DNA of 64,000 bases from Streptomyces anulatus (GTDB taxonomy: Bacteria; Actinomycetota; Actinomycetes; Streptomycetales; Streptomycetaceae). Below are positions 42,284 through 51,917 of this stretch, piece by piece. Below the pieces are notes generated by a model. It saw only the letters and a list, made by a program, of their open reading frames with translations. It had not been told where the DNA came from and ran no database searches. The position numbers and the translations under genes were made by a program. Positions within the stretch are counted from its first letter, which is position 1; every line of letters begins with the position of its first letter. The stretch spans positions 1 through 64,000 of the forward strand of contig NZ_BMVK01000004.1 in assembly GCF_014650675.1 (NCBI RefSeq), in the 5' to 3' direction.

Positions 42284-43420
42284 GTGACGGACGGAGCAGA
42301 TGTGGAGACCGCCCGCGTGCTCGTGGCGGCGGACAAGTTCAAGGGCTCGCTCACGGCCGTGCAGGTCGCGGAGCGGGTGACGGCCGGGCTGCGGCGCGTC
42401 GTCCCCGGCGTGCGGGTGGAGACCCTGCCGGTCGCGGACGGCGGCGACGGAACGGTCGCGGCCGCGGTGGCCGCCGGATTCGAGCGCCGCGAGGCGCGGG
42501 TGACCGGTCCTCTCGGGGACCCGGTGACGGCGGCGTACGCGCTGCGCGGGTCCACCGCCGTGGTGGAGATGGCCGAGGCCTCGGGCCTCCAGCACCTGCC
42601 CGACGGGGTGTTCGCCCCGCTCACGGCCACCACGTACGGCTCGGGCGAACTGCTGCTGGCCGCCCTGGGGGCGGGGGCGACGACGATCGTGTTCGGGGTC
42701 GGCGGCAGCGCCACCACGGACGGCGGCGCGGGCATGCTCGCCGCCCTCGGGGCACGCTTCCTGGACGCGGACGGCAAGCCCGTGGGCCCCGGCGGGGGCC
42801 CGCTCGCGGAGCTGGCCGAGGCCGACCTCTCGGGGCTCGACCCCCGGCTGGCCGACATCGACCTGGTCCTGGCCAGCGATGTGGACAACCCGCTGACGGG
42901 GCCGAAGGGCGCTCCCGAGGTGTACGGCCGCCAGAAGGGCGCGAGCGAGGAGGACATCGCGGTCCTCGACGCGGCCCTGGCGCACTACGCCTCGATCCTG
43001 GGCCCGGACCAGGCGGCCCTGCCCGGCGCGGGCGCGGCCGGAGGCATCGGCTACGGGGCGCTCGTCGCCCTCGGCGCCCGCTTCCGCCCCGGCATCGAGG
43101 TGATGCTCGACGTGCTGGGCTTCGCCCCCGCGCTCGCCCGCGCCACGCTGGTCATCACGGGCGAGGGCTCGCTGGACGAGCAGACGCTGCACGGCAAGGC
43201 CCCGGCCGGGGTCGCCGCCGCCGCCCGCGCGGCCGGGATCGAGGTCGTCGCGGTCTGCGGCCGGCTCGCCCTGCCCCCGGAGGCCCTGGAGAAGGCGGGC
43301 ATCCGCCGCGCCTACGCCCTGGCCGAGCTGGAACCGGACCCGGCCGTGTCCATGGCCCAGGCCGGACCGCTGCTGGAACGGGCGGCGGAGTCGATCGCCC
43401 GGGACTTCCTGCTGCGCTGA
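42284..43420 (+). CDS. glxK: Glycerate kinase
   Basis: This 378-residue protein has the family's VAADKFKGSLTAVQVAERV, PVADGGDGT, GVGGSATTDGGAGML, GAAGGIGYGALVALGA and ITGEGSLDEQT. It phosphorylates D-glycerate using ATP in glyoxylate/glycerate metabolism. GTG 42284 is taken as start; GTG 42302 is possible. The protein is complete and ends ahead of an 18-bp tandem repeat and a strong terminator. Confidence 0.9.
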   Translation: MTDGADVETARVLVAADKFKGSLTAVQVAERVTAGLRRVVPGVRVETLPVADGGDGTVAAAVAAGFERREARVTGPLGDPVTAAYALRGSTAVVEMAEASGLQHLPDGVFAPLTATTYGSGELLLAALGAGATTIVFGVGGSATTDGGAGMLAALGARFLDADGKPVGPGGGPLAELAEADLSGLDPRLADIDLVLASDVDNPLTGPKGAPEVYGRQKGASEEDIAVLDAALAHYASILGPDQAALPGAGAAGGIGYGALVALGARFRPGIEVMLDVLGFAPALARATLVITGEGSLDEQTLHGKAPAGVAAAARAAGIEVVAVCGRLALPPEALEKAGIRRAYALAELEPDPAVSMAQAGPLLERAAESIARDFLLR

Positions 43421-43451
43421 CGCGGGCGTACGGCGGGCGGACGTACGCGGA

Positions 43452-43505
43452 GCAGGCATACGCAGCGCAGCAGGCATACGCAGCGCAGCAGGCATACGCA
43501 GCGCA
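43452..43505. repeat. Three exact tandem copies of an 18-bp unit
   Basis: The unit GCAGGCATACGCAGCGCA is repeated at 43452, 43470 and 43488 without change, flanked by related GCGTACGC motifs. It lies 30 bp past the glycerate kinase stop. The 18-bp length keeps any frame open, but no gene was recognised on either strand. Confidence 0.9.
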
Positions 43506-43538
43506 GGCGTACGCGGCAGGCGTACGGGGAGAGCGCGG

Positions 43539-43573
43539 GGGAGGGGCCCGGGGACAGACGCCGGGCCCCTCCC
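43539..43573 (+). terminator. Terminator downstream of glycerate kinase
   Basis: GGGAGGGGCCCGG (43539-43551) and CCGGGCCCCTCCC (43561-43573) pair perfectly around GGACAGACG. The rest of the 370-bp gap up to 43790 is a pyrimidine-rich stretch of high GC without a recognisable gene. Confidence 0.75.
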
Positions 43574-43790
43574 GTACGCCGACTCCTCCCGCGCCTCGCA
43601 CCGTCGCGCCCTGTGCCGCACCCCGCCCTGCCCGCTCCCACTCCACGCCGCGTTTCCGCCCCGGCCCCGCACTTGCCGCCCCTGCCCTGGCCCGCACCCC
43701 GCACGGGCCCCGCACCCGCCGCGCCGCCCCGCGTGCCGCACCGCACCGCCGCGCCCGCCCCCGGCCCCGCACGGGCCCCCGCTCCCGCCC

Positions 43791-44510
43791 TCACGGCACC
43801 GCGGACCACAGCCTCAGCACGTCCAGCGCCAGCACCAGGTCGACCAGCTCACGCGGCCGTGACAGTGAGCGCGCGGTCAGCCGCTCCAGGCGCCGCAGCC
43901 GGTTGAACACCGTGTTGCGATGACACCGCAGCCGTACCGAGGCCCGCCCCACCGAACCCCCGCACTCCAGCCACGCCTCCAGCGTTCCGACCAGCACCGC
44001 ACGTTCCGCCGGGACCAGCGCCAGCAGCGGACCGAACACCTCCGCGAGGAGCCGGGCCGACAGCTCCGGCCCGCTCACCAGCAGGGCCGTCGGCAGCCGC
44101 TCGTCGAGCCGTACGACCTCCCTGCTGCCGGGCGCACACGTCAGCAGCGCCGTGCCCGCGAGCCGCCGCGCCGTGCCCAGCTCCGCCGGCGAGCCCACCA
44201 CCGGACTCATGCCTCCCGGCCCCGCACCGTGCTCCCCGAGCCGCGCCACCGCCCCGGCCGGGCCCTCCGCGCCCAGTAACACCACCGCGACGTCCCCGTC
44301 CCCCGCGCCGCACCACCACCAGCGCGCCCCGTCCCCGTCCGGGCCCTCCGCCACCGCGGCCTCCGGTACGGGCGCGCCCAGCACCACCACCGCGTAACGC
44401 CCCCGCTCCGGCAGCCCGAGGCCGCGTGCCGCACGCTCCACCAGGTCCGGCGGCGCCCCGCCCGCCAGCAGCGGGCCGAGCAGCGCCCCGTACCGCGTTC
44501 CACGCCGCAT
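43791..44510 (-). CDS. PucR-type helix-turn-helix regulator
   Basis: This 239-residue protein has only its C-terminus as a recognisable part: a PucR/CdaR helix-turn-helix (about 165-239) with LEAWLECGGSVGRASVRLRC, then HRNTVFNRLRRLE. The N-terminal 150 residues are Gly/Ala-rich and resemble the truncated central domain of such regulators. It is divergent from the branched-chain ABC transporter operon 260 bp away, which is its most likely target. The GC-rich gap contains no clear operator. Confidence 0.75.
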   Translation of the reverse strand: MRRGTRYGALLGPLLAGGAPPDLVERAARGLGLPERGRYAVVVLGAPVPEAAVAEGPDGDGARWWWCGAGDGDVAVVLLGAEGPAGAVARLGEHGAGPGGMSPVVGSPAELGTARRLAGTALLTCAPGSREVVRLDERLPTALLVSGPELSARLLAEVFGPLLALVPAERAVLVGTLEAWLECGGSVGRASVRLRCHRNTVFNRLRRLERLTARSLSRPRELVDLVLALDVLRLWSAVP

Positions 44511-44772
44511 CCGCCGCTCCGTCCCCGGTCCGGGCGTTCCTGATGACCGATGAGGATGCCAGCGGCCGTGCGCGCGGGCGCCCGCCCGTCACCGCGTCTG
44601 TGCGCGTGCACAACGAGGCCCTTCGTTCGCTGGTCGCCCGCATCGAGTCGGTCCCGCGCCGTGGACGCACGTCCCGCCCGGTGCTGGTCTGTGGCACCAC
44701 ACACGACGCCATGACTTCACCGATGAGCACGACAGGTGAACACGGGACGACAAGGCGGAAGGAGGAGGACGC

Positions 44773-45570
44773 ATGGCAACGCTAGAGATCCGCGGGCTTT
44801 CCGTCGGCTACGGCCCGGTCCGGGCGCTGCGCGACATCTCCGTCGACGTGCCGGACGGCGGGATCACCGCCGTACTCGGCGGTAACGGCGCGGGCAAGAC
44901 CACACTGCTGCGGGCCGTGTCGCGGACCCTCGGCTTCCACCGCGGGACGGGCACCGGAACCATCCGGTTCGACGGCCGCCCCCTGGAGGGGCTGCGGCCC
45001 GCCCAGGTGGTGGCCGCCGGAGTGGTCCAGGTGCCGGAGGGCCGGCAGGTCTTCGCCCGGATGACGGTGGCCGACAACCTGCGGGCGGGAGCCCTCGGGG
45101 CACGTGGCGGGCGCAAGGGGACGAGCGCGGCGCTGGCCCGGGTCCACGAGCTGTTCCCGGTGCTCGCCGACCGCGCGCACCAGCGTGCCGGACTGCTGTC
45201 CGGCGGCGAGCAGCAGATGCTGGCGATGGGCCGCGCCCTGATGGCGGGACCCCGGCTGCTCCTGCTGGACGAGCCCTCGCTCGGCCTCGCCCCGCTGATG
45301 GCGGCCAGGATCGCCGAGACCGTGCGGGAGATCAACGCGAGCGGCACCTCCGTCATGCTCGTCGAGCAGAACGCGGCCATCGCCCTGCGGCTCGCCTCCA
45401 CGGCGTACGTCCTCGACGTCGGCGAGGTCGCCCTGTCCGGGCCCGCCGACGAACTCGCCGCGTCCGACGAGGTCCGCCGCCGCTACCTCGGCGTCGTCGA
45501 CGAGGACGCGGCGGCGGACGCCGACCCGGCCGCCCGGAACCGCCGCACCCTGAGCAGGTGGTCCGCGTGA
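44773..45570 (+). CDS. livF: Branched-chain amino-acid-type ABC transporter ATPase (LivF)
   Basis: This 265-residue protein has Walker A GGNGAGKTT, signature LLSGGEQQM, Walker B LLLLDEPSLGLAP and EQNAAIALRLA switch region, all typical of LivF. Strong AAGGAGGAGG ribosome-binding site. It is the first gene of a five-gene plus-strand operon with overlaps throughout. A C-terminal tail of 25 residues follows the domain. Confidence 0.88.
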   Translation: MATLEIRGLSVGYGPVRALRDISVDVPDGGITAVLGGNGAGKTTLLRAVSRTLGFHRGTGTGTIRFDGRPLEGLRPAQVVAAGVVQVPEGRQVFARMTVADNLRAGALGARGGRKGTSAALARVHELFPVLADRAHQRAGLLSGGEQQMLAMGRALMAGPRLLLLDEPSLGLAPLMAARIAETVREINASGTSVMLVEQNAAIALRLASTAYVLDVGEVALSGPADELAASDEVRRRYLGVVDEDAAADADPAARNRRTLSRWSA

Positions 45571-46367
45571 CCACCACCGCCACGGCCTCCGCGCACAGCA
45601 CCACGGCCGCACTCGCCGTCGAGGACGTCACCGTCCGCTTCTCGGGGCTCACGGCCTTGGACGGCGTCTCCTTCACCGTCGAGCCCGGCAGTGTGCACGC
45701 CGTCATCGGGCCCAACGGCGCGGGCAAGTCCACCTGCTTCAACGTCCTGTCCGGCGTCTACCGCGCCACTTCCGGGCACGTCCGCCTCGGCGACACCGAG
45801 CTGACCGGACTCCCGCCGCACTCCATCGCGGACCTCGGGGTCGCGCGCACCTTCCAGAACCTGGCGCTGCCGCCGCAGGCGACCGTCGCCGACAGCCTCC
45901 TGCTCGGCCGCCACCGGCTGACCCGCTCCGGGTTCGTCGCCACAGGCCTGCGGCTGCCCTCCGCCGCCCGGGAGGAACGGCGCCACCGCGACCGGGTCCG
46001 GGAGATCGCCGAATTCATCGGCCTCGACAAGGAGTTGGAGCGACCGGCCGGATCACTGCCGTACGGACAGCAGAAGCTCGTCGAGCTGGGCCGCGCCCTG
46101 TGCATGGAGCCGAAGGTCCTGCTGCTGGACGAACCGATCGCCGGGATGACCGCGGTTGAGCGCCGTCGCACCGCGGCCGTCGTGGCCGATGTGCGCGACA
46201 GCCTCGGCATCTCCATCGTGCTGGTCGAGCACGACATGGGAGTGGTGATGCGGCTCGCGGACGCGGTGACCGTACTCGACTTCGGACGACGGATAGCCGG
46301 GGGCACCCCCGCCGAGGTCCAGAACGACCCGGCCGTCGTCCAGGCCTACTTGGGAGCACCTCAATGA
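45567..46367 (+). CDS. livG: Branched-chain amino-acid-type ABC transporter ATPase (LivG)
   Basis: This 266-residue protein has Walker A GPNGAGKST, the LivG-specific GVARTFQNLAL, short signature SLPYGQQKLVELG and Walker B LLLDEPIAGM. GTG 45567 overlaps the LivF stop (GTGA), with AGGTGG upstream; GTG 45558 is an alternative. It heterodimerises with LivF. Confidence 0.88.
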   Translation: MTTTATASAHSTTAALAVEDVTVRFSGLTALDGVSFTVEPGSVHAVIGPNGAGKSTCFNVLSGVYRATSGHVRLGDTELTGLPPHSIADLGVARTFQNLALPPQATVADSLLLGRHRLTRSGFVATGLRLPSAAREERRHRDRVREIAEFIGLDKELERPAGSLPYGQQKLVELGRALCMEPKVLLLDEPIAGMTAVERRRTAAVVADVRDSLGISIVLVEHDMGVVMRLADAVTVLDFGRRIAGGTPAEVQNDPAVVQAYLGAPQ

Positions 46368-47254
46368 CCACGTTCGTCGAACTCCTCCTCGGCGGCCTGT
46401 CGATCGGCTCGGTCTACGCACTCATCGCGCTCGGGTTCGTCGTCATCTTCAAGGCCACCGAGGTCGTCAACTTCGCCCACGCGTCCCTGCTGTTGGCGGG
46501 CGGCTACGTCACCGCCGTGCTCCACGACGACATCGGGTTCTGGCCCGCGCTGCTCGTCGGGATCGCGGGCGCGGCGACCGTCGGGGCGGGCATCGAGTTC
46601 TTCGTGATGCGCCGCTACCGGGGCAGCGACCAGAGCGTCCTGGCCATCGTCACCATCGGCGTCGACATCCTCCTGATCACCGAACTCACCCGCCGGATGG
46701 GCACGGACGTGCTCGCCCTCGGAGACCCCTGGGGCAACGAGGTCGTCTCCGTCGGAGGCATCACCCTCGCCCAGACCCGGATCGCCGCGTTCCTCGCCGC
46801 CGGGCTGCTGATCACGGTGTTCCTGCTCGCCTTCCGCTACACCTCGTGGGGCGTGTCGATGCGGGCAGCCGCCGAGAACCCGCAGACGGCGGCGCTCATG
46901 GGCATCAAGCTGGGGCGGGTCTCGCTCGCCGCCTGGGCGGTCGCCGGAGCCCTTGCCGCCGTCGCCGCCCTCTTCCTCACCGTGTTCCCGACCCCGGGCC
47001 TGGAGCGCGCCACGTCGCTCGCCGCGCTCAAGGCGTTCCCCGCCGCGATCCTCGGCGGACTCGACTCCACCACCGGGGCGCTCGCCGGGGGACTCATCGT
47101 CGGCGTCACCGAGTCGCTCGCCACCGGCTACCAGAGCGACCTCTCCTTCCTCGGCCGGGGCATCGGCGACCTGGCGCCCTACCTGGTGATGGTGGCGGTC
47201 CTGCTCATCCGGCCCGCGGGACTCTTCGGCACGAAGGAGCTGGCCCGTGTCTGA
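46364..47254 (+). CDS. livH: Branched-chain amino-acid-type ABC transporter permease (LivH)
   Basis: This 296-residue protein has eight or so hydrophobic segments, opening with LLLGGLSIGSVYALIALGFV and VNFAHASLLLAGGYV, both LivH landmarks. MRAAAENPQTAALMGI is the loop that couples to the ATPases. ATG overlaps the LivG stop (ATGA). Confidence 0.88.
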   Translation: MTTFVELLLGGLSIGSVYALIALGFVVIFKATEVVNFAHASLLLAGGYVTAVLHDDIGFWPALLVGIAGAATVGAGIEFFVMRRYRGSDQSVLAIVTIGVDILLITELTRRMGTDVLALGDPWGNEVVSVGGITLAQTRIAAFLAAGLLITVFLLAFRYTSWGVSMRAAAENPQTAALMGIKLGRVSLAAWAVAGALAAVAALFLTVFPTPGLERATSLAALKAFPAAILGGLDSTTGALAGGLIVGVTESLATGYQSDLSFLGRGIGDLAPYLVMVAVLLIRPAGLFGTKELARV

Positions 47255-48401
47255 CACCACCCCCGAAGCCCCTGCCGCACCCGCCACCGCACCCGGCGGC
47301 GGCGCGGAGAGCTTCACCGACCGGCTGCGCCGCCCCCGTACGTACGCCGTCCTCATCGGCTCCCTCCTGCTCCTCGTCCTCCCCTTCTACCTGGACCGCT
47401 TCTGGCTCCAGGCCGGACTGTTCGCGATGGCGGCGGCGATCGGCGCCATCGGGCTCAACATGCTCACCGGCGCCACCGGGCAGCTCTCCATGGGCCACGC
47501 GTTCTTCCTCGCCGTCGGCGCGTACGGCTACTGCGTCCTGGCGGGCGAGAGCAGCACCGAGAACGGGCACACGCTGACCGGACTCGGGCTGCCCACCTGG
47601 CTGGCCGCGATCCTCGCCGTACTGCTCGCCGGAGCGGCGGGCGGGCTGTTCAGCCCCATCGCCGGCCGGCTGCGCGGCGCCTACCTCGGCATCGCGACCC
47701 TCGCGCTGATCTTCATCGGGCAGCACGTCCTGTTCAACGCGGGCTCGCTGACCGGCGGCTACAACGGCCGGGCCGTACCGCCGCTGTCGCTGCTCGGCTT
47801 CACCTTCGACGACACCGAAGTCGTCGTCGCCGCCGTGCCGTTCGGCTCCTCGGAGAAGCTCTGGTACGCGGGCCTGGTCGCGCTCCTGCTGAGCGCGCTG
47901 TTCGCCCGGGGGGTGCTGCGCGGCCGGCCGGGCCGGGCGATGAACGCCATCCGCGACCACCGGATCGCGGCCGGGGTGATGGGCGTGCCGGTGGCCCGCT
48001 ACCGGGCCGGCGTCTTCGTCCTGTCCTCGATGTACGCGGGCCTCGCGGGCGTCCTGCTCGCCCTGGTCTTCCAGCGGACCGTCCCCGAGTACTTCGGCAT
48101 GATCCTGTCCCTCGAATACCTCGCCATGATCGTCATCGGCGGGCTCGGCAGCGTCGCCGGAGCCGTGATCGGCGCGGCCTTCGTCACCCTGCTCCCGCAG
48201 GTGTTCACGCACTACAGCGACTCCCTGCCGCTGGTCTCCGCCCCCGGCACGGGCGGGCTGGCTCCCGGTGAGGCGTCCCGCTATCTGTACGGCGCCGCGG
48301 TGGTCGCGGTGGTCCTGTTCCTGCCCGGCGGCCTCGCCCGCCTGGGCCTCGCACGCGCGAAGAAGCCCGCGGCTCCGAAGAATCCAGGGGAGAAGTCATG
48401 A
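47247..48401 (+). CDS. livM: Branched-chain amino-acid-type ABC transporter permease (LivM)
   Basis: This 384-residue protein has the LivM motifs AIGLNMLTGATGQLSMGHA and AIRDHRIAAGVMGVPVARYR, plus the conserved GGLGSVAGAVIGAAF near the end. A GTG start lies within the end of livH (8-bp overlap). N-terminal 35 residues are Ala/Pro-rich and cytoplasmic. Confidence 0.88.
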   Translation: MSDTTPEAPAAPATAPGGGAESFTDRLRRPRTYAVLIGSLLLLVLPFYLDRFWLQAGLFAMAAAIGAIGLNMLTGATGQLSMGHAFFLAVGAYGYCVLAGESSTENGHTLTGLGLPTWLAAILAVLLAGAAGGLFSPIAGRLRGAYLGIATLALIFIGQHVLFNAGSLTGGYNGRAVPPLSLLGFTFDDTEVVVAAVPFGSSEKLWYAGLVALLLSALFARGVLRGRPGRAMNAIRDHRIAAGVMGVPVARYRAGVFVLSSMYAGLAGVLLALVFQRTVPEYFGMILSLEYLAMIVIGGLGSVAGAVIGAAFVTLLPQVFTHYSDSLPLVSAPGTGGLAPGEASRYLYGAAVVAVVLFLPGGLARLGLARAKKPAAPKNPGEKS

Positions 48402-49651
48402 AACTCAGAGTGCTCACGGCCGTGGTCGCGACCCTCGCCGTCACCCTCGTCGGGTGCAGCGGCAAGGCGACCGACGGAAAGGCGACCGAGGAGGGCGAGG
48501 GCGGGATCAAGACGGGCCCCGGGGTCTCCTCCTCGACGATCTCCCTCGGCGTGCTGACCGACATGACCGGCGTCTACGCCTCGCTGGGCAAGAGCGTCAC
48601 CCAGGCGCAGCAGCTGTGGGTCAAGCAGACGAACGACGAGGGCGGCATCTGCGACCGGAAGATCGAACTGACGGTCCGCGACCACGGATACGACCCGCAG
48701 AAGGCCATCGCCGCGTACACCGAACTGGAGCCGGAGGTGGTGGGCTTCGCCCAGTTCATCGGCTCCCCGTTCGTCGCCGCCGTCGAGCAGCGCATCGACG
48801 GCCAGGACAAGGGCCTCGTGCTGCCGCAGGCCTGGTCGGCGAATCTGCTGGGCTCCCCGTACGTCCGGGTCATCGGCGCCACCTACGACGTCGAGACGAT
48901 CAACCTCATCGACTATCTCCTGGCCGAGAAGCGCATCGCCAAGGGCGACAAGATCGGTCATGTGTACTTCGAGGGCGACTACGGCGAGAACGCGCTCGTC
49001 GGCTCGAAGCACGCGGCGAAGGAGGCCGGTCTCACCGTCGTCGAGCAGAAGATCAAGCCGACCGACAACGACATGACGGCCCAGGTCGCCGCCCTCAAGC
49101 AGGCCGGGGTCAAGGCCGTGATCGTCAGCGCTGGCCCGCGCCAGGCGGCCTCGCTCGTCGGCGTCGCGGCGGCCACCGGCTTCGACGTCCCGGTCGTCGG
49201 CAACAACTCGGCTTTCGCCCCGCAGCTGTTGAAGACCCAGGCGGGCCCCGCGCTGCTCAAGGACTACTACGTCGCCGCCTCCACGCTGCCCATCGGGGAC
49301 CCGGGCGACGGCCCCGCCAAGCTCGCGAAGGAGTACGCCGCCCAGTACCCGAAGGACGTGCTCGACAACGGCGTCGTCGCCGGTTACACGGCGGCCTCCC
49401 TGTTCGGCGAGGCCCTGTCGAAGGCGTGCGACGACAAGGACCTCACCCGCGAGGGCATCGACAAGGCACTGCTCACGATCAAGGGGTACGGGAGCGAGTT
49501 CGGGGTGTCGCACGACTTCTCGGACCCGAAGGCCCCGTCCACCCGGGAGAGCGTCATCATGAAGCCGGACGCCGGCGCCGCCGGCGGACTGAAGGTGGTC
49601 CGGCCGGCCGAGGTCGCCGCGGCGGCCGAGTCCTTCACCGCCGGTTCCTGA
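48398..49651 (+). CDS. livK: Branched-chain amino-acid-type binding lipoprotein
   Basis: This 417-residue protein has a lipoprotein signal with LVGC at 17-20. The type I periplasmic-binding fold (Peripla_BP_6) is seen in ISLGVLTDMTGVYASLGKS and DHGYDPQKAIAAYTELE. Substrates of the family include branched-chain amino acids, amides, urea and aromatic acids, so the name is by family only. ATG overlaps livM stop. Ends before a hairpin shared with the convergent kinase. Confidence 0.87.
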   Translation: MKLRVLTAVVATLAVTLVGCSGKATDGKATEEGEGGIKTGPGVSSSTISLGVLTDMTGVYASLGKSVTQAQQLWVKQTNDEGGICDRKIELTVRDHGYDPQKAIAAYTELEPEVVGFAQFIGSPFVAAVEQRIDGQDKGLVLPQAWSANLLGSPYVRVIGATYDVETINLIDYLLAEKRIAKGDKIGHVYFEGDYGENALVGSKHAAKEAGLTVVEQKIKPTDNDMTAQVAALKQAGVKAVIVSAGPRQAASLVGVAAATGFDVPVVGNNSAFAPQLLKTQAGPALLKDYYVAASTLPIGDPGDGPAKLAKEYAAQYPKDVLDNGVVAGYTAASLFGEALSKACDDKDLTREGIDKALLTIKGYGSEFGVSHDFSDPKAPSTRESVIMKPDAGAAGGLKVVRPAEVAAAAESFTAGS

Positions 49652-49656
49652 CCGCT

Positions 49657-49696
49657 GCCGGGAGGTCCGACCGGGCACGCCCGGTCAGACCTCCCG
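49657..49696. terminator. Bidirectional terminator
   Basis: A 19-bp stem CCGGGAGGTCCGACCGGGC / GCCCGGTCAGACCTCCCGG with one mismatch and a two-base loop (ac) separates the transporter operon from the convergent kinase gene and overlaps the kinase stop codon. Confidence 0.8.
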
Positions 49697-51886
49697 GCCG
49701 TCCATCCCGATGTACCGGAAGCGCCCCCGCTCCACGCGGTAGACGAAGACCCCGGTCCCGGTGTACATCCCGTTGGCGGGCTCGAAGGCGTAGCTCTTGG
49801 ACACCCCCTTGTACGAGGTGGTCCGCAGCGCGGGCAGCAGGTCCTGGCGGCTGATCCGCTCCCGGCCCAGTCCCCGCGCGCAGGCGGCGATCAGTCCGAC
49901 CGCGTCGTACGCCTCCGCCGCGAACAGCGGCGGCGCGCCGTCGAACCGCTTGCGGTAGGCGGCGGCGAACGGGTGCACCGAGGGCACCGAAGCGGGGTCG
50001 GCGGCCGTCGAGACGACCAGCCAGCCCGCCGCGTCCTCGCCCGCCTCCGCCAGGAACCGGGGGTCGTGCACGGCCTGGGTGGCGATCTTCGGCCCGAGGA
50101 ACCCGGCCCTGGTCAGCGACTTGGCGAACCGTCCGGCGTCCCGCCACCCGCCCCCGTACACCACCGCGCCCGGCCGCTTCGCGGCGATCCGCACGGCCTC
50201 CGCGTCCAGGTCGCGGGCGCCCTCCCGCACGGTCTCCGCGAGCACCGTGCGGCCGTTGCCGCGCAGCCCCGTGTCGAGGAAGCGGGTGGTCTGCCGGCCG
50301 TACTCGGTGCCGTCGTCGACCAGCGCGATCCGGTCGATCTCGTACGCCCCGAGGAACTGGGCCACCGGCAGCATCTGCATGTCGTTGCGCGGCCTGGCGC
50401 ACAGGAAGATCCGGTTCAGGTGCCGGATGTCCCCGTCGACCACGCTGAGCAGCGGCAGCGCCGCCTCGTCGTACGCGACCAGTGCCTCCCGCGCCGCGTC
50501 CGTGCCGGTCGCGCCCAGGGCGGCCACCAGCAGCGGGTCCTCGGCGAACCGGCGCACCGCCGCCCTCGCCCGCTCCTCGTCGCCCCCGTCGTCGATCGTG
50601 GTCAGCCGCAGCGTGAACGGCGCGTCCCTGCGCGCGTTGTGCTCCGCCACCGCGAGCCGCGCCGCCCGGTCCTGTCCCGTGCCGAGGGCCGCCGACGGGC
50701 CGCTGAGGTCGGCCTGGAGCCCGATGTGCAGCTCCGGGCGGGCCGTCTTCCCGTCGTCCCCCTCGCCGCCGCCCGTGCCCTTGCCGTCGCCGGAGGAGAC
50801 CAGCCAGGCGGCGGTACCGCCCGTCGCCGCGAGCGCCGCGCCGCCGGCGACGTACGCGAGGAAACGGCGACGGGCGGGGGAGGCCGGCAGGGCGGCCGTG
50901 TCCCGGCCGCCGGTTCCGGTCCCCGTTCCGGTGGTTGCGCCCGTGCCGGTGCCCGATTCGGTGCCCGGGCCGCCCGCCGTGCCGGCGTCCAGGCTCGTCG
51001 CGTCGATGTCGGGCAGGGCGAGCATCCGCGCCGAGCGCTCGGCGATCAGATGGGTGACCGGACCGGGCAGCCAGCTGCCGCCCGACACGTCCTCGGCGAA
51101 CGCCCGGCGGATGTCCGCCGCCGCCGGACGGTCCTCGGGGTCCTTGGACAGGCACGCCTCGACGACCGGGACCAGTCCGGGCGGCAGCGCGCTCAGGTCC
51201 GCCGTGTCGTGCACGGTGCGGAACAGCATCGCCTCCACCGGGCCGCTGCCGAACGGCCGCCCGCCGGTGGCCGCGTACACCAGGACGCAGCCCAACGAGA
51301 AGACGTCGCTCGCCGGGCCGATCCGCCGCCCCTGCGCCTGCTCGGGCGAGAGGAAGCCGGGGGAGCCGACGATCACGTCCGTCGCCGTGAGGACGGTGTC
51401 GTCCAGGGCCCGCGCGATCCCGAAGTCGATCAGCCGGGGTCCGTCCAGACCCAGCAGGACGTTGCCGGGCTTCACGTCCCGGTGCACGAGCCCCGCCGCG
51501 TGGACGGCCTCCAGCGCCTCCGCGAGCATCGAGCCCAGCGCCCGCACCCCGCGTTCCGGCAGCGGCCCCCCGCTGCCGACCGCCTCGCTCAGCGCGGGCC
51601 CCGGCACGAACTCGGTGGCCAGCCACGGGGCCGGCGCCTCGGTGTCGGCGTCGACCACCGGCACCGCCCACCGGTTGCGTACCTGCCGGGCGATGGCCAC
51701 CTCCCGCCGGAAGCGGGCGCGGAAGGCGGCGTCGTCGGCGTACTCCGCGCGGATCAGCTTGATCGCCACCAGCGCGCCGCCGGGCGACCGGCCCAGCAGC
51801 ACCACGCCCATGCCCCCGGCGCCGAGCCGGCCGAGGACGCGGTACCCGGCGATCCGTGCCGGGTCGGCGGAACGGAGCGGTTCCAT
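49685..51886 (-). CDS. Membrane Ser/Thr kinase with extracellular ABC-type binding domain
   Basis: This 733-residue protein has an N-terminal PknB-type kinase: glycine loop GRLGAGGMG, Lys43, HRDVKPGN with Asp137, DFG at 154-156 and SPEQ. A Gly/Thr-rich linker (about 305-328) leads to one membrane segment (341-365). The extracellular part (about 380-733) is a Peripla_BP_6 domain (LHIGLQADLSGPSAALGTGQ). All kinase catalytic residues are present. It is convergent with an ABC transporter whose binding protein shares this fold, which suggests both recognise similar ligands. Confidence 0.87.
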   Translation of the reverse strand: MEPLRSADPARIAGYRVLGRLGAGGMGVVLLGRSPGGALVAIKLIRAEYADDAAFRARFRREVAIARQVRNRWAVPVVDADTEAPAPWLATEFVPGPALSEAVGSGGPLPERGVRALGSMLAEALEAVHAAGLVHRDVKPGNVLLGLDGPRLIDFGIARALDDTVLTATDVIVGSPGFLSPEQAQGRRIGPASDVFSLGCVLVYAATGGRPFGSGPVEAMLFRTVHDTADLSALPPGLVPVVEACLSKDPEDRPAAADIRRAFAEDVSGGSWLPGPVTHLIAERSARMLALPDIDATSLDAGTAGGPGTESGTGTGATTGTGTGTGGRDTAALPASPARRRFLAYVAGGAALAATGGTAAWLVSSGDGKGTGGGEGDDGKTARPELHIGLQADLSGPSAALGTGQDRAARLAVAEHNARRDAPFTLRLTTIDDGGDEERARAAVRRFAEDPLLVAALGATGTDAAREALVAYDEAALPLLSVVDGDIRHLNRIFLCARPRNDMQMLPVAQFLGAYEIDRIALVDDGTEYGRQTTRFLDTGLRGNGRTVLAETVREGARDLDAEAVRIAAKRPGAVVYGGGWRDAGRFAKSLTRAGFLGPKIATQAVHDPRFLAEAGEDAAGWLVVSTAADPASVPSVHPFAAAYRKRFDGAPPLFAAEAYDAVGLIAACARGLGRERISRQDLLPALRTTSYKGVSKSYAFEPANGMYTGTGVFVYRVERGRFRYIGMDGREV

Positions 51887-51917
51887 CAGGGTCAGTGCCT
51901 TTCGTCCGGGCCCGCGG

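Noticed and set aside
43430..43520. CRISPR array
   Set aside because: The three 18-bp units are directly tandem, with no spacers, and no cas genes are present.
43421..43790. Repetitive peptide-coding gene over the 18-bp repeats
   Set aside because: Frames on both strands are open only because of GC bias and the repeat length; no start site, ribosome-binding site or conserved domain was seen.
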